Of a DNA stretch of 22,906 nucleotides, positions 13,738-19,939 are shown piece by piece. A program made the position numbers and the translations under genes. The DNA comes from Ruminococcus sp. (GTDB taxonomy: Bacteria; Bacillota; Clostridia; Oscillospirales; Ruminococcaceae). Position 1 is the stretch's first letter; the number at the start of each line of letters is the position of its first letter. The notes under the pieces were generated by a model, which did not search any database, was not told the origin of the DNA, and was given only the letters and a program-made list of their open reading frames with translations. The stretch is taken from the NCBI GenBank assembly GCA_023667165.1, contig JAMPAO010000037.1:1-22906 (forward strand), in the 5' to 3' direction.

Positions 13738-14703
13738 TTACCCCTCGCTTCTCGCAATATACGTTCCCGGATAGTAATGCTCCAGTATCTCTCTGTAGCC
13801 GCAGCCGTTTTCAGCCATTTGCTGCGCTCCGTAAATGCTCATTCCCGCCAGATGTCCGCAGCCGTTTACGGTAAATGTGACCGTATCGCCGCTGCATGAA
13901 ACGGTGAAAGCGGCGCTGTTCAGGGACAGTATCCGCGCCAGACGTTCGCCGGTAAGCTCTCTGCCGCATATTTCCACGGTCAGCGCGGTCCCGGACGGAG
14001 AAGCTTCCGTGATCTCCGCGCCGTCGAAGCAGAGATTTTCTCCGAATTCCGCCGACAGTCTTGCGGATATCTCGGCGCGGGTAAAGGTTTTACGGACGCC
14101 GGAATAGGGCGAATTTTCCGCGTTTGGTACGGAAACGAGGTAGGGTATCGCCTTTCCCCATACGTTTTCCGCGCTTTCCGTGGCTTCGGGGGAGGATATG
14201 TGAAACGCCGCCACGATGGGAGTGCCTCCGTAAAGGATCGTTTCTCCCTCGGTGTCGCGGGCGGCTTTCGTTACAGCCGCAAGGACGGCGGGATATTCAT
14301 CGCCGTAGGCGGCCATTGCCTCCGCTTCGGTAAGGCAGGTCTGATATTTTTCGCCGTCGTCGGATATATGCGCTCCTATGGATACGTCCTCGCCCTCGGC
14401 GACGCGGCGCAGGGCATAGGTTCTTGCGGCGCATACCTGCGCTTTCAGCGCCTCCTCCTCAAGGAGAAAGGGTATCTCGCCCATGACCGCAAACACCGCG
14501 TATTCCTCGGCGGACATCAGCCTTATCTCGCCGCTTGAGCGGCACAGCACCGTCAGACAGTCATTACGATACTGCTGCACTGCGGCGGCGGGCATACCGC
14601 TCTCCGTTTCCTCCGCCGCTCTGTCCGCCGTTTTTGCCGCCGCCGCCGACAACGCCGTTATCAGCGCCGCCCATATGACCGCCGATCTTATAATAGCCTT
14701 CAT
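13738..14703 (-). CDS. spoIID: SpoIID/LytB-domain protein (stage II sporulation protein D-like)
   Basis: SpoIID is a membrane-anchored lytic transglycosylase that helps remodel peptidoglycan during engulfment. This 321-residue protein has an N-terminal membrane anchor (about 4-23) and the SpoIID domain: M-G-E-I-P near residue 76 with the likely catalytic glutamate, then E-A-L-K-A-Q-V-C-A-A-R-T-Y, E-S-A-E-N-V-W-G, and a C-terminal G-H-L-A-G-M-S-I-Y-G-A-Q-x-M-A with Y-R-E-I-L-E-H-Y-Y-P-G-T. The S-x-x-x-x-x-E-S-A-E-N-V-W motif is slightly altered (S-S-P-E-A-T-E-S-A-E-N-V-W). It stands alone; no spoIIIM/Q-type neighbour is present and I see no convincing sporulation sigma promoter. It could be a SpoIID paralogue (LytB-like) rather than the main engulfment enzyme. 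Confidence 0.88.
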   Translation of the reverse strand: MKAIIRSAVIWAALITALSAAAAKTADRAAEETESGMPAAAVQQYRNDCLTVLCRSSGEIRLMSAEEYAVFAVMGEIPFLLEEEALKAQVCAARTYALRRVAEGEDVSIGAHISDDGEKYQTCLTEAEAMAAYGDEYPAVLAAVTKAARDTEGETILYGGTPIVAAFHISSPEATESAENVWGKAIPYLVSVPNAENSPYSGVRKTFTRAEISARLSAEFGENLCFDGAEITEASPSGTALTVEICGRELTGERLARILSLNSAAFTVSCSGDTVTFTVNGCGHLAGMSIYGAQQMAENGCGYREILEHYYPGTYIARSEG

Positions 14704-15134
14704 TTTAATACCGTCCTTTCATTTATTCAAACCGTCAGCGTGGCTGCGGACGGCTGTGCGCCGAGCGGATCCGGAGCTTTTCCGCAGTATCTCCGTCTGC
14801 CGCGAAACCGATGTAAACTTTTTTTGACAAAAACGTCAACGGATCTGATCCTGCAAAATTTCTTTTTTTCGCAGTTTTTTTGCATTTTCCGATTGTTTTT
14901 CGGAAACGGCTGCGGGAAATATGTAATTATATGTAAAAAAACATCCGTTTAATATGAACGGAAATATTGACGGTTTGTCAAAAACGGCGCGATCGTAAAC
15001 CGGATCGGCGGCTTGGAGGTCAAATATTTGAAATTTTAATTCCTTTGTCTTGATAAATTTGTAATAGGTGCTTGACAATAATGTTTTTTTATTGTAAAAT
15101 ATAAATAACGCTTGAATACAAGGGGAGTTTTTTA
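14704..15134. other. Long intergenic region, AT-rich, with palindromes
   Basis: The gap between spoIID and the next plus-strand gene is 531 bases in all. I see no credible protein gene here except the candidate leader ORF at 15135. It contains AT-rich stretches, two palindromes TTGAC-N6-GTCAA (14824-14839) and TTGAC-N5-GTCAA (14967-14981), an imperfect CCGTT/AACGG repeat near 14945-14960, and the promoter at 15072-15100. Confidence 0.5.
15072..15100 (+). promoter_or_regulatory. Sigma-A promoter of the 358-residue membrane protein gene
   Basis: TTGACA (15072-15077), 17 bases, then TAAAAT (15095-15100). Transcription should start near 15107, giving a leader of about 128 nt that contains the candidate short ORF at 15135. 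Confidence 0.85.
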
Positions 15135-15206
15135 ATGTATATGAAAGCTCCGCCGTATTTATTACACGGCGTTTGCATATCTGTTTGCCCGCATCAGAGC
15201 AGGTGA
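15135..15206 (+). CDS. Candidate 23-residue leader peptide
   Basis: A short reading frame of 23 codons plus stop lies between the promoter and the main gene. It has a good Shine-Dalgarno, AAGGGGAG, about 8 bases before its ATG. The peptide begins MYMKAPPYLL and contains two cysteines and two histidines (C-I-S-V-C-P-H). A hairpin CGCCGT/ACGGCG (about 15151-15171) lies within it. It ends 28 bases before the main start codon. It could be a regulatory upstream ORF or chance; no homologue is known to me. Confidence 0.4.
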   Translation: MYMKAPPYLLHGVCISVCPHQSR

Positions 15207-15234
15207 TAATTTTCCGCCGAAAGGAAAGACTTTT

Positions 15235-16311
15235 ATGGGAAAGAAGAAATTTACCGAATCCGACAGACAAAAGAATATTGCAAAGGCGAATAAAAAGGGC
15301 GGTATCCCGAAAAAATTCTCCTTGGCAGTATATGCCGCCGTGCTGGTTCTTGCAGTGGCTGCGAGAACGCGGCAGCTATATACGAATATGGACTTTGCCA
15401 GAGGCAGGTATCTGGATCCGGGCGCGCCCAATATCACCGCAGCCGTTATCGTTATAGGAATGATACTGCTGGCGTTCGTTCTGCTGGCGGGAAGCGCAAA
15501 GGATAAGGTGACGGGTTCATGCATACTTATCAACCCCATGCGTCTGAGATACGACAGGCTCAATAAGAAGATACCTCATGCGGCAGGCTACTGCTCGCTT
15601 CTTATGGCTTTTCTCACGGCTGCACAGATAGTCCTCTATTTCGTCGATCTTGTTCACGCCAACAACGAGGTAATAAAGACCCTCACGGAGGACGAAGCAG
15701 AGGAATACAGCAAGCTGACGGGATATACCGTCGGACAGTTCCTTATGCACCTGCTGATGTTCTTTGTTATGCTGACCTTTATATCCATCGCGGTGAACAT
15801 ATTCAAGGGAGAGGGATTCTCTCACGCCAACTGCGCGGCGCTCTCCACATTTTCGGTATGGAAGACTGCGGAGATATTCCTGATGACCTCGGAAAATACC
15901 GCTCTCAGTCTTTCGTCAGAGCTGGTCTATATAATGCTTGCGGATATGACGGCGGTGGTGTTCTTTATGAATACCGCAAGGTTTTTCAACGGCATGGAGA
16001 AGAAATACACCCGATTCTGGATGTGCTTTTTGGGATATGTTTCCTCCATTCTGGCGGCGGTGTCGGTGATCCCCAGGTACATCATGCTGCTTATACCCGA
16101 TAATTACGACAGCAGAGCGGGAATGGGAATACCGTCAATATCGGACGTGGGGATCGTATTTATGACGATAACCATTGTAGCCGTATTTTGGAGCACATAT
16201 GTATACCGCGTAATGCCTAAGCTCAATACGGGCAAGCGCCGCTGGAGCAAAGCGCCTTTGAGCAAGCAGTATACCGAGATGGAAACCATCGACGATCCGG
16301 CGGATATGTAA
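15235..16311 (+). CDS. Polytopic membrane protein of unknown function
   Basis: A 358-residue protein I do not recognise. A basic N terminus (residues 1-27, many K/R) precedes about seven hydrophobic segments, near 28-44, 67-86, 119-139, 168-190, 225-245, 258-280 and 300-322. A polar, charged loop (about 140-165, E-D-E-A-E-E-Y-S-K-L-T-G-Y) separates the third and fourth. The C-terminal 35 residues are basic and then acidic. No transporter or enzyme signature is apparent. AAAGGAAAG upstream supports the ATG at 15235. It is followed by a lipoprotein gene after a weak terminator-like hairpin; the two may be related in function, but that is only positional. Confidence 0.8.
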   Translation: MGKKKFTESDRQKNIAKANKKGGIPKKFSLAVYAAVLVLAVAARTRQLYTNMDFARGRYLDPGAPNITAAVIVIGMILLAFVLLAGSAKDKVTGSCILINPMRLRYDRLNKKIPHAAGYCSLLMAFLTAAQIVLYFVDLVHANNEVIKTLTEDEAEEYSKLTGYTVGQFLMHLLMFFVMLTFISIAVNIFKGEGFSHANCAALSTFSVWKTAEIFLMTSENTALSLSSELVYIMLADMTAVVFFMNTARFFNGMEKKYTRFWMCFLGYVSSILAAVSVIPRYIMLLIPDNYDSRAGMGIPSISDVGIVFMTITIVAVFWSTYVYRVMPKLNTGKRRWSKAPLSKQYTEMETIDDPADM

Positions 16312-16333
16312 GAAATAAAAAAATAATATTCCG

Positions 16334-16373
16334 GGGCGTATAAGGCGGGAAAACGTCTGTGCGCCCTTTATTT
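16334..16373 (+). terminator. Weak terminator-like hairpin
   Basis: GGGCGTA (16334-16340) can pair with TGCGCCC (16360-16366), with one G-T pair, around a 19-base loop, followed by TTTATTT. It lies between the membrane protein and lipoprotein genes and may reduce read-through. Confidence 0.4.
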
Positions 16374-16389
16374 AAGGGATTATGCAAAG

Positions 16390-17724
16390 ATGATGAGAAC
16401 CGCAAAAATTCTTAGGATATGTACAGGCGCGCTGCTGTGCGCACTGTTCGGCGGCTGCGGGATAGGCTCCTCGGTTGACAGTATGCTGTCGCCTCCCATG
16501 ATCTCGGAGGAGCAGAGCGAGATATATTCCGCGCTGGTGGACGCTGCGGGATCCGATATAGAGCTGGTTTACCCGAGATCGGGCGATTACCGCTCGTCGT
16601 TTGTTTTCTACGATCTGGACGGCGACGGCGGCGACGAGGCAGCCGTGTTTTACGAGAAAAATACCGACGGAGAGAGCAGCGTAAGAGTAAATATACTCGA
16701 CCGCGAGAACGGCGTCTGGCGCTCGGTGTACGATCATGCGGGGGCGGGCAGCTCTGTGGAGCAGGTCTTTTTCACCGATCTGGGAGGAACGGGCAATATC
16801 CGCATGGCGATAGGGTATAACTATCTTACCCCTACGGAAAAAACCTTGAGGATATACCGGTTCGAGAACGGTATGCTCAACACCGAATACAGCGAAAGCT
16901 ATTACAGGACGCTGAGCCTTGACCTTGACAGGGACGGGGGAACGGATATCGCCGTGATAAACTGCAACAACGAAAATCACGGAGCTTACGTTTCTCTCGT
17001 TACCGACAGGGGAGAGGGCGCGGAGTGCGTCAGCACGGTTTCATTGAACGAAAATACCGTGGATCTTCCCTATGTGACGGGGGGATTTATCGGAGCGGGA
17101 CAGGACGACGGCGGTCAGGGTCAGCAGACTCCCGCCATATTCATAGATGGTCTGATGAGCGGCGGCAGCCTGTCGACGGAGATAATTTACTGCGTAAACA
17201 GCCGTTTGAGAAATCCCGCAAATCTTCAGGGATCGGATATACCCGCCCGCACCGCCCGTGCACAGGGACTTTACTGCCGCGACATCGACGGGGACGGCAT
17301 AATCGAGATACCGGAAAGAGAGGCTTTCCCCGGCTACAGGGAAAATTCCGATATGCAGTATATCACCAACTGGAACGTATTTGAAAATTACAGCATTGTA
17401 AAAAAATATTCCTCCCTTACCGAAGCCGACAAAGGCTACGCCTTTATGCTGCCCGTAAGGTGGGAGGGTCTTGTTACGGTAAAATCCGACAGTATCACGG
17501 GGGAAAAGGTGTTTTACAAATACAATTCCAGTCTGCGGGAAAGCAGGCTGGAGCTTATGAGGATATTGGTGTGCAGTCCCGACGCGGCGGCGGTAAGATC
17601 TCTGGAGGGTTATACAGCCGCAGCTTCGGGCGACAGCGCCGTTTATATGGTAAAATTCGGCGATACGGAGGATAATCTTCTTCTTACCTTTGCCGAGGTC
17701 AGCAATAATTTTTATCTGTACTGA
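16390..17724 (+). CDS. Lipoprotein with FG-GAP/calcium-loop-like repeats, unknown function
   Basis: A 444-residue exported lipoprotein. The signal peptide ends in a lipobox-like A-L-F-G-G-C with C23 as the probable lipidated cysteine. Three acidic loops resemble the D-x-D-x-D-G calcium loops of FG-GAP/VCBS or dockerin-like repeats: D-L-D-G-D-G-G-D-E at about 74-82, D-L-D-R-D-G-G-T-D at about 177-185 and D-I-D-G-D-G-I-I-E near 298-306. Each is followed by a short hydrophobic strand, as in beta-propeller repeats. It probably sits on the outer face of the cytoplasmic membrane. No enzymatic motif is seen. It lies 14 bases before the DUF1385 gene, whose Shine-Dalgarno follows its stop, so co-transcription is likely. 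Confidence 0.85.
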   Translation: MMRTAKILRICTGALLCALFGGCGIGSSVDSMLSPPMISEEQSEIYSALVDAAGSDIELVYPRSGDYRSSFVFYDLDGDGGDEAAVFYEKNTDGESSVRVNILDRENGVWRSVYDHAGAGSSVEQVFFTDLGGTGNIRMAIGYNYLTPTEKTLRIYRFENGMLNTEYSESYYRTLSLDLDRDGGTDIAVINCNNENHGAYVSLVTDRGEGAECVSTVSLNENTVDLPYVTGGFIGAGQDDGGQGQQTPAIFIDGLMSGGSLSTEIIYCVNSRLRNPANLQGSDIPARTARAQGLYCRDIDGDGIIEIPEREAFPGYRENSDMQYITNWNVFENYSIVKKYSSLTEADKGYAFMLPVRWEGLVTVKSDSITGEKVFYKYNSSLRESRLELMRILVCSPDAAAVRSLEGYTAAASGDSAVYMVKFGDTEDNLLLTFAEVSNNFYLY

Positions 17725-17738
17725 AAGGAACTGTATCA

Positions 17739-18737
17739 ATGAGCAACACAAACGCCGCGGAAGCGCAGGAGCCTATAAAATCCAAAATAGGCGGACAGGC
17801 TCTCGTAGAGGGCATAATGATGAAGGGCGAAAACGTTATGGCTGTAGCGTGCAGGCTGCCCGACAAGACCATCGACGTGGAGATAATCGAAAAAGACAGC
17901 GAAAAATGGTATAAAAAGGTGCCGTTTGTAAGGGGATGCTTTAATTTTGCCGAGTCCCTCATCGACGGAATGAAATGCACGATAATATCGGCGGAAAAGC
18001 AGATGACCGACGACGACGGGGAGGAAGAAGAGGAACTCTCGAAATTCGAGCTGTGGCTTTCCGAAACAAAGGCTTACAGGAAACTGGAGGAAAAACTGGA
18101 GGGGGAAAAGGGAAAGGATTTTATGAATACGCTGATGATAGTCATATGCGTCATAACAATGGCGGTGTGCCTTTGCGTGTTCAAGTTCGTCCCCGCTCTG
18201 CTTTCCGGACTTCTCGGACGGCTGGGCGCTCCGGACTGGTGCAAGACCGCTGCGGAGGGTTTGATAAAGATAGGACTGCTGGTAGGGTATATGTGGCTTA
18301 TCTCCCGCATGAAAGAGATACACAAGACGTTCATGTACCACGGAGCGGAGCATAAGACCATCGCCTGCTATGAGGCGGGACTGGAGCTTACGGTGGAAAA
18401 CGCCGCCGGGCAGACCAGATTTCACCCCAGATGCGGCACCAGCTTCATATTTCTTGTGGTGCTGCTGAGCATTGCCATAGGAATGTTCCTTCCCTGGGAA
18501 AACGTATGGGCAAGGTTCGGAATGCAGATGCTCATGCTCATTCCCGAAGCCTCCGTGGGTTACGAGCTTATAAAAATAGCGGGAAAGTACGACAATATCT
18601 TTACAAGGATAATATCCGCGCCCGGAATATGGCTTCAGCACATCACCACGCAGGAGCCGGAGGCGGAGCAGCTCGAGGTCGCCATTGCGGCTCTTGCTCC
18701 CTGCATTCCCGCAGACCGTTCCTCCGATAAATGGTGA
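17739..18737 (+). CDS. yqhQ: DUF1385 membrane protein (YqhQ family)
   Basis: A 332-residue member of the DUF1385 family. The N terminus carries the family opening I-G-G-Q-A-L-V-E-G-I-M-M-K-G (about 17-30), an acidic linker follows (E-E-E-E-E near 90), and hydrophobic segments appear at about 128-150, 165-187 and 230-265. Between them is the conserved Y-H-G-A-E-H-K-T-I-x-C-Y-E and the H-P-R-C-G-T-S-F signature, whose H/C residues could bind metal. In many Firmicutes this gene lies beside prmC and prfA, and prmC is indeed next. Its biochemical function is not established. AAAGGAA lies before the ATG. Confidence 0.92.
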   Translation: MSNTNAAEAQEPIKSKIGGQALVEGIMMKGENVMAVACRLPDKTIDVEIIEKDSEKWYKKVPFVRGCFNFAESLIDGMKCTIISAEKQMTDDDGEEEEELSKFELWLSETKAYRKLEEKLEGEKGKDFMNTLMIVICVITMAVCLCVFKFVPALLSGLLGRLGAPDWCKTAAEGLIKIGLLVGYMWLISRMKEIHKTFMYHGAEHKTIACYEAGLELTVENAAGQTRFHPRCGTSFIFLVVLLSIAIGMFLPWENVWARFGMQMLMLIPEASVGYELIKIAGKYDNIFTRIISAPGIWLQHITTQEPEAEQLEVAIAALAPCIPADRSSDKW

Positions 18738-18843
18738 TCGGACGGGGCGCGGGATCGGCGCCTCGGTCTGTGTTTCATAATTTGCATTTTTATTCGGCTT
18801 GATCATTTTTGCGGAACAATAAAGCATAAACGGAGGTAGTTGT

Positions 18844-19722
18844 ATGACGGTAAAGGAGCTTTGCAGACGCGCCGAAAGTATTCTTGAAAATATCCCCGAC
18901 GGCAAATTTGACGGAATGTGCATTTTGGAGGATATGGGGGGCATTACAAGGGAGAAGCTGTATACCTCTCCCGATACGGAAATTCCCGAGGGCAGGGCAA
19001 ACCGTATCCTGGACGGCGTGCGCCGCCGCGCGGCAGGCTATCCTTTGCAGTATATCCTCGGAAAATGGGAATTTTACGGACTGACCTTTAAGGTGGGAGA
19101 GGGAGTTCTCATTCCCCGCGCCGATACGGAGGCTCTTGTGGACGAAACGCTGAGCCGCCTTGAAAAAACGGCGGGCGGGGAGAAGCTGAATATCGTCGAC
19201 CTGTGCAGCGGAAGCGGCTGTATAGCCGTCGCTCTCGCGAAAAATCTTGGTGAAAAGGCTCAGCTTTTTGCGGTGGAGCTTTCCGGCGGGGCTTTTCCCT
19301 ATTTGGTCGGCAACGTTCGGGACAACGGCTGCAATGTCCGCCTGCTTCGCGGAGATGTAATGAACGGCGCTGTAATGGAGAATTTTCGCCGGAACGGGGA
19401 CGGGGAGGAATATATCGTAATCGACTGCATAGTGTCAAATCCCCCTTATCTTACCGACAAGGAGATGGACAGTCTGCAAAAAGAGGTAACGTTTGAGCCT
19501 GAGGACGCGTTGTACGGAGGTTCGGACGGACTGAAATTCTACAGGGTCATAGCCTGCCTTTGGAAGGAGATACTCAAAAAGGACGGTCTGATGATCTTCG
19601 AAACCGGCAGCGGGCAGGGGGACGCGGTAAGAAGCATACTGGAAGAAAACGGATTTTACGGCGTTTTTACCGCAAACGACGCAGGAGGCAATTTAAGAGT
19701 GGTCGGGGGATATAAAAAATGA
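18844..19722 (+). CDS. prmC: Peptide chain release factor N5-glutamine methyltransferase
   Basis: PrmC (HemK) methylates the glutamine of the GGQ motif in release factors RF1 and RF2, raising termination efficiency. The 292-residue protein shows the N-terminal helical domain (1-85, with the typical G-x-P-L-Q-Y-I-L-G before W-E-F-Y-G), then the SAM-binding motif I (V-D-L-C-S-G-S-G-C-I-A) and the catalytic N-P-P-Y motif (about residues 199-202), followed by F-E-P-x-x-A-L-Y-G-G-x-D-G. GGAGG lies about 9 bases before the start. It follows DUF1385 after 106 bases. The expected partner prfA does not follow; a strong terminator does. Confidence 0.96.
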   Translation: MTVKELCRRAESILENIPDGKFDGMCILEDMGGITREKLYTSPDTEIPEGRANRILDGVRRRAAGYPLQYILGKWEFYGLTFKVGEGVLIPRADTEALVDETLSRLEKTAGGEKLNIVDLCSGSGCIAVALAKNLGEKAQLFAVELSGGAFPYLVGNVRDNGCNVRLLRGDVMNGAVMENFRRNGDGEEYIVIDCIVSNPPYLTDKEMDSLQKEVTFEPEDALYGGSDGLKFYRVIACLWKEILKKDGLMIFETGSGQGDAVRSILEENGFYGVFTANDAGGNLRVVGGYKK

Positions 19723-19756
19723 TCCCGCCATATCCGTATGATAAAAACGGTAACGG

Positions 19757-19786
19757 TCTGCACAGAAAATCTGTGCAGATTTTTTT
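19757..19786 (+). terminator. Rho-independent terminator after prmC
   Basis: A perfect 10-bp stem (TCTGCACAGA, 19757-19766, with 19770-19779), a 3-base AAA loop and a run of seven T (19780-19786) make a textbook terminator. Confidence 0.93.
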
Positions 19787-19810
19787 GTAATGTACGAAAA
19801 AACGGCGGCA

Positions 19811-19816
19811 TATAAT
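19811..19816 (+). promoter_or_regulatory. Possible -10 box ahead of the calcium ATPase gene
   Basis: TATAAT occurs just after the prmC terminator and about 125 bases before the ATPase start. No convincing -35 box is present at 16-18 bases, so this is a weak prediction supported mainly by the terminator upstream, which requires a new promoter. The following leader contains a GCCGG/CCGGC inverted repeat near 19869-19886. Confidence 0.4.
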
Positions 19817-19939
19817 TATAAAGGGTTTGTCCGAAAAATACATTGAATTGCCCGCGGAGGCGCAGACGGCCGGATCTCCTGCCGGCTTCGGGAGCTTTTC
19901 AACGTTTTGATTATGATAGGAGAGGACGGTTGATTCTAT

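Noticed and set aside
17736..18944. Minus-strand ORF of 402 codons opposite DUF1385
   Set aside because: The opposite frame holds a conserved DUF1385 protein and the start of prmC; this reading is histidine- and arginine-rich without a family motif.
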